A stretch of 64,000 nucleotides of DNA. Source: Sesamum alatum (Eukaryota > Streptophyta > Magnoliopsida > Lamiales > Pedaliaceae). A program made the position numbers and the translations under genes. The notes under the pieces are model-generated. The model was given only the letters and a program-made list of their open reading frames with translations, was not told the DNA's origin and made no database searches. The DNA lies in contig JACGWO010000005.1 of NCBI GenBank assembly GCA_034509735.1, positions 24,856,383-24,920,382 on the forward strand, read 5' to 3'. Positions within the stretch are counted from its first letter, which is position 1; each line of letters opens with the position of its first letter. Positions 9,561 through 20,400 of this stretch are shown here, in pieces.

Positions 9561-10439
9561 ATTTCTAAATTAAAGCCATTGGGTAGAAAGTAGTCATTGA
9601 TGAATGGAAAATTAGTCATCTTTTGGTGCTTTTTATTTTACTTCTTATATAATGTTGGATATACGCTTTTTAAATGGTTAAATTACTTTCAACACTTTAT
9701 TTGAACTAAATATGCTAGTTTAATTTGATATTTATTTGAGATTTATGACCCTATTATTATAATATTTGGTTGTGGCCTTGGGAGGTTAAAAAGCACTTGA
9801 TCATTACATTTTGTATTTATGTGGCTCATTTAGAATTGATTTTATTACGATAAAATGAATTTTTAATTGGTTACTTAATTTTCTTATAATAGTCAAATTA
9901 TTTGCAACTATTTAAAGGCCCATTAGCTTTTTCACTTGACCTATTGAGATTAATCATTTGTCTCGAGTTTATGAGTTTTAGAGAACACTTTATAACTCCC
10001 ACAAGTTTTGAGAGTTTTTGACAACGTAACTGTAGATTGACTCCTAATCTCCTTGTAGTTGTGTATATGGGATGTGACACTGTTGAGAGCTAATGAGGTT
10101 TTATCCGAATTCATAATCAGCCCTTAAAACCTTCATGTAGGGAGGCAATCATGACTTTAAAACAGCGACAAAAGTCGTGACTTTCCGTTAGTACAACTTT
10201 TCTAAGTTCTTGAGTTTTATTTCATTTATTTCATTACTATATATAATTGTAATAAATTACATATTGATGTTTTATATATGAATTATGTTGAGATATAATT
10301 ATAAACACGAATTACATCCATTAACATATATAGGTGGTTAGCCTTGTTGTTGATCTATTTTTTGAAAATATCTTTTTAAAACACTTCATTTTATACCTGA
10401 AAAAATAGATATAACAATATCATTCACCTCACACCTATA
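9561..10439. other. gene-free AT-rich stretch
   Basis: No coding signal, RNA gene or clear repeat is recognised. Confidence 0.6.
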
Positions 10440-10568
10440 TAAACTTAAGATGGTCTTCAACCTATGGGGTAAGATCCGAGCCTGAGTATGAAAGACTTTT
10501 CTTGGGCTTAAATGTAGTTATTTATAATTAATAATCTTGATTTGTTGTACGAATACACTATGACAAAA
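10440..10568 (+). repeat. dispersed direct repeat, copy 2
   Basis: This is the second copy of the 9124-9265 repeat, with scattered substitutions and small indels. It runs into CACTATGACAAAAAAA at 10556. Confidence 0.7.
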
Positions 10569-10953
10569 AAATAATATTAATAATTTATAAAATATTAAGT
10601 GATATTTTTAAAATTGTCACTAAAAATCTATTTTAAAATAACACTAATTTTAACCTTAGCGTAATATAATTATTAGTGATAAAAATTTGATATTAAGTTG
10701 TCACCATAGAAAATTATTATTGTATTTATATATAGTGAAAACATAGTGATAGTACATCTAAAATGATAATTATTATATTTGTTCTTGTGATAATATTTAT
10801 TTAAATATTAACACTATTCAAATTAGGAAAACAAATATATATAGTGACAAAATAGATACTCCACATAATAGATAATTAGCGACGCTTTTACCATCTTCAC
10901 TTATTTTTTTCGCCGTCAATTATATATATATATATATATATATATTTATAGTG
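10556..10953. mobile_element. possible CACTA-type MITE
   Basis: The left end CACTATGACAAAAAAA and a right end TTTATAGTG (complement CACTATAAA) bracket AT-rich sequence carrying many TAGTGA/TCACTA words in both orientations. The flanking trinucleotides (ATA and TGA) do not match, and a (TA)n tract lies at the right end, so this is tentative. Confidence 0.35.
10919..10946. repeat. (TA)n microsatellite
   Basis: Simple TA run. Further (TA)n tracts in the window are at 11564-11588, 26743-26777, 29419-29451, 30342-30372 and 61640-61668. Confidence 0.95.
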
Positions 10954-10959
10954 TGAGAG

Positions 10960-11819
10960 TAAGAATGGTAATGGGTTCGGGTTGAACGTGGAACCGTCTT
11001 GATTGGGATGGGTTTTGAAGTCTTAAACGGGTCCTGAGATGGGTCCTAGTTTTAGTGAGTCGGACCCGGACCCACCCGAACCTGGGCCGCTTAAATTTTT
11101 TATATTTTCTATGTACTTATATAAAATATAGGATAATTACAGTGACACCCTTTAAGGTTAGACCAAAATACACAAACACTCCCTGTTTTTGTTAAAATTA
11201 TAGCTACACCCCCTGAAGTTATAATTGTATTACAATTACACCCCCTATTCAAAGGCAAAGCCTACACTAATACCTCCTGAAAAACATTATACTAACACCC
11301 TTAAGGGGTGTAGCTGTAATATTGCAAAAACAAGGGGTGTTTGTGTAATTGGACCTAACCTAAGGGGGTGTGAATGTAATTTACACTAAAATATATTTGA
11401 ACATATATAAAGAATATGTAATATTTATTTATATTTATATGTAATACATAAACATAATATTTTGATAAATGAAGATAAAGATATAAATAGTTTATAGACG
11501 TTTTAATGTTTTATAAGTAACACATATTCTAAATTTTTTAATATTTTAATGCTTGACACATGCATATATATATATATATATATATATTTAAAAAAATATT
11601 AACATTTTAATAATATTATTATCTCATATTTATAAAGTTATAATGGTATTATTTCTTAAAAAAGTATATTTTTTAATATTTTAAAAATATTAATCGGGTC
11701 TATGAGTTCAATCGGCGATTACAGGATCCAAGACGAGTCTAGATCAAGTCCAAAGTTTTCTTGGCCCGGGAATCCCAAGTTTTGACAAACTCACCTCAAA
11801 TACTCCGTTGTCATCCCTA
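10960..11819. mobile_element. hAT-like non-autonomous element with 8-bp TSD
   Basis: The left end reads TAAGAATGGTAATGGGTTCG and the inverted right end TAGGGATGACAACGGAGTAT, an imperfect inverted repeat of the kind seen in plant hAT MITEs (…GGATGGCAATGGG…). Flanks are TGTGAGAG (10952-10959) and CGTGAGAG (11820-11827), an 8-bp duplication with one mismatch, which is the hAT length. GGGTC/GGACCC-rich sequence (10985-11090 and 11690-11770) lies just inside both ends. A Mutator-type MITE (11131-11386) is nested inside, and a (TA)n tract lies at 11564-11588. No transposase. Confidence 0.65.
11131..11386. mobile_element. Mutator-type MITE with exact 9-bp TSD
   Basis: Long imperfect terminal inverted repeats (about 60 bp; left block GATAATTACAGTGACACCC, right block complement AAATTACATTCACACCCCC) enclose 256 bp of non-coding sequence with ACACCCC-rich words. 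The 9 bases TAAAATATA are present exactly on both sides (11122-11130 and 11387-11395). A 9-bp duplication with long inverted repeats points to a Mutator-like MITE. Confidence 0.85.
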
Positions 11820-11827
11820 CGTGAGAG

Positions 11828-12580
11828 TGGAAACAACCGACCCTACCATAAATTCAACAATGAAAGTGTATGAATGGAATTTATCATGCCCAAAACGACA
11901 CTAACATGGTCCCCTTTGAACCTTCATGTACCAATGAAAGGGACCTTTTTTCTTTTCTTCAATGTATTTAATGAATTTGGAGGTAGAAACAGTTAGGACA
12001 AGAGAGATAACCATAGTAGAACAAATACATTTTTATGACATTAAATATGTCTGTGGTAAATGTACATAGACAAGTGGGAAAAATGCAAGTAATCCCTATT
12101 AAAAGTTGTGGAAAAGTGATCAATTACATGGCAAGTGTATCATTACTTGTTGTTAAAAAATACAAGAAAGTAAAATGTTACTTTTTTTATAAAGAGTAAT
12201 TTATTTAGTTATAATATCACACGGAAGTAGATTGTATTAAACCCCAGATAAATAGGTAATAGAGATAAAGGCAAAGGAAGGTTCACACGTGGGCGGGCCA
12301 AGAGAATACGAAAAGGAAATTAGTGGTTATGTGAGGCCACCAGAAAGGCAAGGAATCTACTACTACACTACCTGCCACACACCCAACCACCTCTTTTTAA
12401 CTTAGGTTTTATATGAACGTCGACGTGTTTGTTATTCATCACCCCATCGGTAATCATCAACAACTATTCCATTTTTGTCATCCAATAATCTTGAAATTAG
12501 ATGTTTTCCCCACTCAAATGTGTCGGACGAGACTTGTTTGGTGAGAACACAAGATAAAAAAAGAATGGGTTCAAATCTAA
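11828..12580. other. gene-free stretch
   Basis: Nothing is recognised in this stretch. It is slightly less AT-rich than its surroundings, with no open frame of note and no repeat boundary found. Confidence 0.55.
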
Positions 12581-12589
12581 AATTTATTA

Positions 12590-13083
12590 GGATTAATTAT
12601 ACATGCATCCCATCTGAAAATGTAAAATTATATTTTTTCTCAAAAAAATTTTGAAATTATACTTACACTCTATTTAAAAATTCTCCGCTTACATCTGATC
12701 TCTTTTTTTTAGAGTTTGGATGAAAAATATTTACGTCAACAAAAAAAATTACAAAAATTTTCAATTTTCCCGCTCATTTAACAATCTCATGTATATTTTT
12801 ATATTTATGAGGGATAGATGTAATGTATATATATGGAGTCAGGTTAACATTATTATATTTTTTTCTTTATAAGTACAAAATTATTATATGGGAATGTTAT
12901 GAGGGGTATAATTGAAAATATATGTAACTTTTTACTAACGTCAGCATTTTGAGTTCAAATTGTAACTAAATGGGGTCAGGTGTATATAGTGAATTTTTAA
13001 AAGTCGTGTAAGTATAATTTTAGAACTTCTTTTGGGAAAATGTAATTTTGCATTTTTAGAGAGGGTTTATATGTATTTAACCC
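12590..13083. mobile_element. Mutator-type MITE with exact 9-bp TSD
   Basis: The left end GGATTAATTATACATGCAT and right end (complement GGGTTAAATACATATAAAC) start inverted repeats of roughly 90 bp. The flanks are AATTTATTA on both sides (12581-12589 and 13084-13092), an exact 9-bp duplication. The length is 494 bp with no coding. A truncated relative lies at 9274-9560. Confidence 0.88.
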
Positions 13084-13092
13084 AATTTATTA

Positions 13093-13583
13093 TATATTGT
13101 CTATGTTGTAATGGGTTAAAAGTTTTGGTAAATAATTACTATTAACAATGGCTAAATAAAATCGATGTAAATTTTAGAGTATCCACTATGATACATGTTT
13201 TAGTTACACTCATAAAAATCACGGCTAAAAATTATTGCGTGACCATAATCAATGACTATTTACTACGATTATTTATATTTTTAAGGTCAAAATGCAATTT
13301 TAGTCCTGCAACTTAGGGGTGACATTTTTAGTCCTACACGAGTTTTCGTAATTAAGTCCTGTAACTTTAGAATTTTAATAATTTTAGTCCTTTTTCAGTC
13401 AATTTGACGTGAAAATTGCATGGACTTGCAAATGACCCATTTAATTTGTAATTTTATTCATGTAAATCAATTCGCGCAAGACAAAAAATACCACCCGTCT
13501 AAGTTACAGGAACTAAATTGTATTTTTTTCTATTTTTATCCATAATAATTAGCTATATTTAAATATCATATGTTTTTATAGTG
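13093..13583. mobile_element. CACTA-type MITE remnant, interrupted
   Basis: The right end TTTTTATAGTG (complement CACTATAAAAA) lies at 13573-13583. Internal blocks (AATGGCTAAATAAAATCGATG and AATCACGGCTAAAAATTA) match those in the 8319 and 62558 copies. The left terminus was not found. A Mutator-type MITE is inserted at 13285-13530. Confidence 0.45.
13285..13530. mobile_element. Mutator-type MITE with 9-bp TSD (one mismatch)
   Basis: The left block CAATTTTAGTCCTGCAACTTAG has its inverted partner at 13500-13522. Flanking 9-mers are TATTTTTAA (13276-13284) and TATTTTTAT (13531-13539). It is non-coding and belongs to the same structural class as 59292 and 63593, whose ends also carry 'TTT-GTCC-TAACTT' words. 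Confidence 0.72.
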
Positions 13584-13592
13584 AATTACGCG

Positions 13593-14377
13593 TTACAATT
13601 GAAATAGGTATACAAAATCTCCCCCCTTTTTTTGGGTAAAAAAGATTTCCCACAACTCAAATGGTGAAGGTAGCAAAGGAAGTGAAACTTTTAGCTCATC
13701 TAATGAATTACCCTTAGCAGGATCGCTAGCAGAATGTGCAATTGCATGAGCAGCCTTATTAACTTTCCTACGCGCAAAAGGAAATGAAACGAGTTCAATA
13801 CTACACGAAAAGTTTTTAACATCACTAATTGAAGGTCCCATGGGACTCCAATCTTTTGCTGTGGAGTTCAATTTGGAAATAACACCCAAACAGTCTCCTT
13901 CCACAATCACTTTGGTCCACTTCGGACTTCGAATCAAATCCATTGCCCCCCTTGCAGCAAGGGGCTTCTGCTATCTTCGATTGCCATATGTTCGACAAAC
14001 CCCACACCAAATAAGAAAACGGGCGTTGCAGTAGGGCATGTGCAACATCTTCGTTCGGGTCGATACATAGTGGTAAGTGGGTGTCGATAGCATTCATCCT
14101 TCTCTTTAAGTTGCAGCTTGTAGGAATAGCATTCAAGCAAAGCCGCCATCGAACACCCGAGTTTGGTGGTAACTTCACGTTCTAAATAAAATTCTAGCCC
14201 ACTTTGTCTTTGTTTGGTCCTAGATAGGTTGGATGGACACAATGGCTTCTCTATCCTCGGGATCCAGTCGTCAATAATTAAATATATCGTAGAATGCCTT
14301 CTGGAATTCGAAAGATCAATATGATTCAATTTCTCATAGTGGACATTCTTTCCGCCTACAACGTCATCTTGGGACAA
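13593..14377 (-). pseudogene. LINE ORF2 3' part: zf-RVT and RNase H fragments
   Basis: Read on the minus strand from 14377 to 13593. The first part has a DDWIPR-like block (about 14270) typical of the region before the zinc-binding domain. Then RLCLNAIPTSCNLKRRM...EDVAHALLQRPFSYLVWGLS (about 14160-13975) is a zf-RVT region, with its first Cys pair already lost. After an internal deletion, VIVEGDCLGVISKLNS...RKVNKAAHAIAHSA (13910-13730) is the RNase H fold used by plant LINEs, including the Asp of EGD and the Asn-Lys-Ala-His block. This is a separate insertion from the LINE at 1587-7810, being of opposite strand and carrying an RNase H. Confidence 0.78.
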
Positions 14378-14399
14378 CTGCCCTGAACTCCTTCTAAGC

Positions 14400-15655
14400 T
14401 GAGGTGTCTACTTACCACACGAAGATGAAATTCTCTACTGAGCAGGAGTAGGATAGGTCACAGGTGACCACACAGCAAGGAAGTGCTATCTCGAATTAGT
14501 TAAGAGTGGAAGCAAGAAGGTCATGATGGTGAATCCGCCATAGCCCAACAAGGAGAAGGGAGAAAGAAAGAAAACCCATGTAGTAGTATGACGAGCAAAG
14601 AGGCGAAGTCCCTACTAGAATACAACCCACTGAAGAGCTATTGAGTATCCAGCAGGTGCTAGGTGAGCCAAATAAGACCATCAGGATTGGCTCCCAGCTG
14701 AGCCCTAAACTAGTAGGACAATTAACCATCTTTTTATCTAAGAATATGGATGTCTTTCCATGGTCTGCCCATAACCAAGTAGGGATTTCCCCTAGCACTA
14801 TTGTGCATAACTTGAACCTAGATCCCTTCCTATGAAACAAAAAAAGAGACACTTCGGTCTTAAAAAGCACAAATTCATCCAAAAGGAGATAAGTGAGCTG
14901 CTAGATGTAGAACACATAAGAGATATATAATTCCCCCAATGGTTCTCCAATGTCATGCTTGTTCTCAAGCCAGGTAACAAATGACGCATGTGTGTGGATT
15001 TTCGGGATATTAATAAAGCTTGCTCTAAAGATTTTTACCCCTTCTATTGATTAGTTGGTGGATTCTGCCTCTGCTTAACCCTGATGACCGGAACCGAGTA
15101 AGCTTTATCACGTCAGGGGAACATATTATGATATCGTGATGCCCTTTAGACAAAAAATTGCAAGTGCCACATACCAGCGGTTGGTAGGTCGCATATTTCA
15201 ATAACAACTAGGTTGTAACATGGAGGTTTACATCGACGACATACTGGTAGAGAGCCGACGTGATGACCACCATATCACCAACCTTGCTGAGATATTCGAA
15301 ATTTTGAGAAAGTATCACATGAAGATGAATCCCTCAAAATGTGCTTTCAGAGTCAAGAGCAGGCACTTCCTAGGCTACATGGTGACTGGGAAAGGCATCA
15401 AGATCAATTCAGAAAAGATATGTGTCAACCAAGAGATGGGAGATCCTGGTAACTTAAACAAAGTACAAAGACTAACTGGATGTATTACTGATTCAACAGG
15501 TTCATATCCCACTCTGTTGAACTTGCCTTTCTTTAAAGTGTTGCACAAAGCCAAGGAGTCCACATAAGATGAGGCTTTCCAGTAGGCCTTCTAGGACCTA
15601 AAGACTTAACTAATCGGGTTCTCCCTACTCACTAAGCCATCACCAGGTGAATCTT
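14400..15655 (+). pseudogene. Ty3/gypsy reverse transcriptase fragment
   Basis: The frame around 14832-14990 has KKRHFG...EISELLDVEHIRDI.FPQWFSNVMLVLKPGNK.RMCVDFRDINKAC, the standard N-terminal RT blocks of plant gypsy elements, with stops in between. Sequence corresponding to the catalytic-palm entry is shortened. From 15220 an open stretch begins MEVYIDDILVES; the YIDD active site (15229-15240) is intact. KYHMKMNPSKCAFRV, FLGYMVTGKGI and VQRLTGCI follow. Fragment ends near LLTKPSPGESLYI at 15655, where an insertion starts. It is inactivated by stops and a deletion. Confidence 0.82.
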
Positions 15656-15950
15656 TATATATACTAGTATACGTGGCACACTCATATATGTGCACAATTA
15701 ATTTTAAATTTTAAAAATTATTATTATTTAAAAAAATATTAATTACATAAATAAAAAAATATGACAAATCATTGAAAGAAAAATGAGAGAACAAAAAGGG
15801 ACGTGAAAGTTGAGAAGAGTGAGAATAAGAAGTTAAAAAGAGAAAGAAAAATAAAAATTAATAAAATAACTACAAAAAATAAAAATTGACATACCACAAA
15901 AATTGAGACACCAAAGAGATGCTTTCACTTAACAATAAGGGATAGATACC
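15655..15950. mobile_element. AT-rich insertion in gypsy pol, possibly Helitron-like
   Basis: Between the RT tail (LYI) and the RNase H region lies about 300 bp that does not code for the expected residues. Its left edge reads TCTTTATATATACTAGTATA with GTGGCACA and its near-complement TGTGCAC just after, reminiscent of some Helitron 5' ends. A matching CTRR 3' end with a hairpin was not found, so the class is unsure. Confidence 0.35.
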
Positions 15951-16830
15951 TTTTTGTAGGACAACATGTCATGTGCTTTTAGCCCATCAAAGAGGAGGAC
16001 GGAACATAAAATCGCGTCTACTACATTAGCAAGGTATTACACGGTGCTAAACAGCGGTACCCTGAGATAGAAAATCTAGCATTTGCACTAATAATAACAA
16101 CCAAAAGATTATGCCCTTACTTTTTATCCCACTCTATTATCGTGCGCATCGACGCCCCCTCCCCCCCATCTGGGGAAAGTTGAGGCTTTAGGTAGAATGA
16201 TTAAGTGGGTTGTGGAACTCAGCAAGTATGACATCTCCTACCAGCCCAGGATGCCCATCAAGGCCTAAGTCCTCGCAAAATTTATGACCAAAGTGATACT
16301 CGCTGAAGAAGATGAAGAAAGATGGCTACTCCATGTAGATGGGTCTTCTACACATACAGAGAGCTATGCTGGAGTCATGTTGCCCAACCCAGAAGGGGAC
16401 GAACTAGAGTTCACCTTGAGATTTGACTTTAAAGCCTCAAATAATGATGCTGAATATGAGCACTTATAGCAAGTACCGTAAATGGCTCTCAATGCAAAAA
16501 CAAAGAACCTGACAGCCTACTTAGGTTCCTAGTTGGTGACAACCATGTGAAAGGAACCTATAATGTCAAGGGGGAAACAATGAAATAATACCTCCTAGAA
16601 TTCATGGACCCAGAAGCAGGTTGAAGAGTTTCTAGCTCCATGAAATCCCTTGCACGAAGAAAACCAAGGCTGACTACCTTGCTCACTTGGTCAGCTCCCT
16701 AGTTGAAGCAGGTTGAAGAGTTTCTAGCTCCATGAAAATCCCTTGCACGAAGAACACCAAGGCTTACTACTTTGCTCACTTAGCCAGCTCCTTAGCTGAT
16801 TTATAGCACTCGTACTATCTAAGTAAGGAT
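15951..16830 (+). pseudogene. Ty3/gypsy RNase H region
   Basis: After the insertion the pol reading resumes with fragments of the first RNase H (block near 16040-16130), then MIKWVVELSKYDISYQPRMPIKA (about 16197-16265) and WLLHVDGSSTHTESYAGVML...FDFKASNNDAEYEHL (16323-16466). The DGS and NNDAEYE blocks hold the first Asp and the Glu of the archaeal-type RNase H typical of Tat-lineage gypsy elements. Stops follow at once. A 92-bp segment is repeated in tandem at 16615-16798. Confidence 0.78.
16615..16798 (+). repeat. tandem duplication, 92-bp unit
   Basis: Two copies (16615-16706 and 16707-16798), both beginning AGCAGGTTGAAGAGTTTCTA, differ at a few positions. It lies between RNase H and integrase of the gypsy remnant. 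Confidence 0.85.
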
Positions 16831-16833
16831 GTC

Positions 16834-17019
16834 GGATTAAATGCAAATTTTCACTTGTGATATAACAAATGAGCAAACCTCCTACCCTAAAAAAAATTAA
16901 TTAGCAAATTACCCCCTGTGTTTCGGGAAATGAAGTAAATTACCTCCATATCAATGAAAAACACAAGGAGGTAATTTGCTTCATTCCCATATCACAGGGG
17001 GTAATTTGCCTTTATCCCC
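16834..17019. mobile_element. MITE in gypsy pol
   Basis: Inverted repeats of about 40-45 bp (left GGATTAAATGCAAATTTTCA, right complement GGGGATAAAGGCAAATTACC) enclose a short spacer. Words such as AATTACCCCCTGTG and its complement CACAGGGGGTAATT recur. It interrupts the gypsy coding sequence. No convincing target duplication was found. Confidence 0.65.
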
Positions 17020-18504
17020 TTCCTAAGGTAACTAAGGAAAATGAGGTAAATGCCTTGAAAATCACTCTCCTTGATTACCTCCAAGAAAGAATCCTTCATG
17101 CTGATGAATATGAAGCAACCCGCTTACGAGTCAAGGCATCAAGATTCACCTGCTAGGGGGATTACTATATGGACACAACTCCGCCCAACATACCTCTGGT
17201 GCTTGTCAGCTGAGTAGGGAACAACCGCACTAAGAGAGATACATGAAGGGTCATGTGGCTCCCTCTAGATGGATGTCCCTTGCAGGTAAAGCCCTGCAAG
17301 ATGGGTATGTTTGGCCCATTCCATAGAAGGACGCTACAGACTGGGTGAGAAAGTATGAACAATTCCAAAGACATGCACCCTTCATTCCCTGCTAGGGGGA
17401 ATACTGTACGAACTCAACTCCACCCAACCATACCTTTGGTGCTTGTCAGCAGAGCAGGGAACAACCACACTAAGGGAGATACATGAAGGGTTATGTGGCT
17501 CCCTCTAGTTGGTCCCTTGCAGGGAAAGCCCTGCAAGTTGGGTACGTTTAGCCTACTCTAAAGAAGGACCTTACAGAATGGGTGAGAAAATATGAACAAT
17601 GCCAAAGACATGCACCCCTCATTCCATATACCTCTTGAGCCTTTCAAGGCACTCTCAGTACCCTTGCCATTTGCCAAGTGGAGGATAGACATAGTGGGGC
17701 CTTTCTCACCTGCAGCAGGACAAAGACATCCTTGCTAGTACCAGTGGAGTGCTTCAGCAAAATGGGTGAAAGTAGAACCTCTTGCTAAAATAACTGAAAG
17801 TGAAGTGCTAAAAATCGTTAGAAGAATACAGGCTATAGGTGTAGTCTCCCTTGAGAACTTGTTTCTAACAATGGTCATCAATTTTAGGTTTGGAAGTTCT
17901 TGGTGTATCGACCTGACACCCCCGAGCGATTAATGTCGGTGGCCCATCCCCAAGCCAGTGGCCAAGTGGAGGTCACCAACCGCATACTGGTGCAAGTCAT
18001 CAAAACCAAAACTTAAGAAATTAGGAGGGCATTGGGTAGATGCCCATCCTAGTGTACTATTGTCTTACGAAACCACCCCCAGATCAACCACGGGAGAGAC
18101 TCCCTTCAACTTAGTATACAACATGGAAGCTATCATAACTATTGAAGCAGAGACTGAGACATTCAGAATCCAACCCTATGACCAGAAAGGTAATAACACA
18201 TTGTTGCGTACTAACCTTGATCTAATAGATGTGGTAAAATGCCAGGCCCTGCATGAAAAGATACATATAGAAGGTGGTAAGCGCCTACAATAGGAGGGTC
18301 AAGGGAAGGGAATTTCAAGTCGGAGACTTCGTACTGAGGCGAGCGAATGCCTTAAAACTAGTGGGGAAATTAGCCCCCCACTATGAGGGCCCTTACAGGA
18401 TAACCAAAATTATCAAATTTGGAGCATATGAATTTTAGGACACAAATGGAAGAAAACTCTCCTGATCACGGAACGTCAACAATCTTAGGAAGTACTACTC
18501 TTGA
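17020..18504 (+). pseudogene. Ty3/gypsy integrase fragment
   Basis: Recognisable blocks on the plus strand are an H2C2-like zinc region around 17230-17640 (EIHEG, then CQRHAPLIP-like), PFAKWRIDIVGPFSPAAGQ (17668-17720) with the first catalytic Asp, then KWVKVEPL, AHPQASGQVEVTNR (17943-17985) and a STTGETPFNLVYNMEAIITIE block (18088-18150). The end has REFQVGDFVLRRANALK...GPYRITKII and a NLRKYYS finish at about 18480-18504. The second catalytic Asp and the Glu region are disrupted or lost. The zinc region is doubled by the 239-bp tandem duplication. Confidence 0.8.
17151..17628 (+). repeat. tandem duplication, 239-bp unit
   Basis: The first copy is at 17151-17389 and the second at 17390-17628, both starting TGCTAGGGGGA. 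The copies have diverged by substitutions and small indels. The unit covers the integrase zinc-binding region of the gypsy element. Confidence 0.88.
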
Positions 18505-20400
18505 ACCCCTGTTATGCTCAATTTTTCCTTACTTTGCTAACCAAGCATTAATACTATCTTGATGAGCTATGCATATCACATGATTGATAAGAGAGGCTCC
18601 CACTCCGTTGTCACATTTTACGTTATCTGTAACAACAAGGTAATAGACTCGCTGCACTGACTTCAAGCTTTGACAAGCCGCCCTCAACTGGCGCACACTT
18701 ACTCTCCCATTGGCTTCGCACCCTGATAAGTTGTAATACCCGCACTCAATCAAGTCGAACCATTAGTTTAACCCTTATTATGACACACCTTAACTAGCAT
18801 TTCTTTCTAAAAAACTTTTGAATTTATTTTTGTTCCCTCTTAAAGTTGGATTTGAAAAAAATTTTGGAGGTCTTTTGATAGAATTCAACCTCACAAGTCT
18901 ATCTATGCCCAATTACCACCTAAAATATAACATACCCTATCCAAACTCTAAAAGTCTATTTTCCTCCACACATTTCCTCATAGGCGAGACTAAACAACAC
19001 TCGACCTTTCATCACCATAAACCCATATTTTAAGTCCTATATTGTTGAATCCAAATGGCATCGTTGTAAAAAGGAGATACAGGGATGTTGAGGCACTCCA
19101 TCCTTGTCAATTGAATTAGCTTCTAACCCGAAACTTTTAGTTCTATCAAATCATGATAAAATAGGTTATTCTTTTCATTTCTAGATGATTTATGCTTGAT
19201 TTTATGATTTGTTTAAGTCTTGAGTTATCGGTGAGAAACTGTTAGGACTAGAACTTAGTGAGTTGGATGAATTAGAAACTTCATACTTATGATTATAATT
19301 TAAAGACCCTCCATTAATTCCTAGCCCTAGCCACCAAAATGCATGAGACCAAGTCAAGTCTCTTTTTAAGATAGAGTGTGGTCGAGTAGGGACTCTGGGA
19401 GACCCACTCAGCCATGATGTTTGTAAGGTGCACAAGGTATGCACTAAGTGGGTTTTGTAGTTATCTAGGAGATAACTATTCAAGATACACACAGTATTTT
19501 TGCAACTTACAAGTCCTCACAAAATCTGAAGTCTCACGGCTGCTCTCTCCAAGCGAGAATCTAAAGTCCATTCTATCTCCATTCTATACTTTGTGTTCTT
19601 CTTCAAGTGATTTCAAGTTAAGAACCAAAAGAAATATGAATACACTAACTTGATAGTTTAGTTAGGATTCTTCTTCTACCGATTTTGTTATTCCTAGCAG
19701 AGAATTGAGATTCACTTCCCGGTGTGCTGTAGATCATATTTAGAGAGGTTTTATTTTGAATCCTTGAGTGGTCGGACGAAATTCAGAGGTTGGAATCATT
19801 GTAAGTAGTCGTTCAAGAAAATGAAGAAGGTATAATTTCTTCGTTAAATTCCATGTCCTTTTTCCTTTTATCCCACATATTTGCATGTGTTATTTATTCA
19901 CTTCAACGTTTATGAACAACGAATGCTTGGGAATATCAAAGGTAACACCTTTGATCCGATTTAATTGGTTTTACATTTTCATATTTTACGCTTCAGTTGT
20001 GTTCCTGGGCCGATCCACAATCTTTTAGTATTTACTCACTATTCTACTTATCTTACAGAAGACCCTCAAAGGGTCTTCCTCTTACCATTCCTCTACTAAG
20101 GCAATGTATGCTCCTCTTAAGGACTTGTAAGGAACAACGCTTATTGTAGAAAAGGAAGGATTCAACCCGCTCTAACCCAATAGACTTCTAACAGGCCTCA
20201 ACTTGAAAAGAATAACCATGCTCCATCAGTAGGATGTTTCACCCTCTAGCTTAATTATGGTTAGTTAAAACAGATGTGATGATATTTTTTCCTTAAACAA
20301 GTGTTACTTCTTGATACTAAGTAATGTGCAGCATATACATCTAACTTATCAGCAGAATGACATATCAGCTATATCTACATTTGGTTAAAGTGAAATCCAG
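18505..20400. other. no gene recognised; includes an LTR-like 3' end
   Basis: 18505-19530 has no recognised feature and may be 3' gypsy sequence. About 19540-20020 resembles the 3' part of the copia LTRs in this window: an exon-like CTTCAAGTGATTTCAAG region, then GAATGCTTGGGAATATCAAAGG and the same hairpin-forming word (19935-19955), then GGGCCGATCCACAATC. This suggests a truncated LTR of a more distant subfamily. 20020-20400 is unassigned. Confidence 0.4.

Larger units (their letters stand above)
14390..18504 (+). mobile_element. Ty3/gypsy retrotransposon, pol remnant
   Basis: RT, RNase H and integrase fragments follow in the order of Ty3/gypsy pol on the plus strand. The second RNase H type and the NLRKYY integrase end are those of the Tat/Athila side of the family. 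No gag, protease or LTR could be recognised on either side. The body carries two tandem duplications (16615-16798 and 17151-17628) and two insertions (about 15655-15950 and 16834-17019). Confidence 0.75.
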
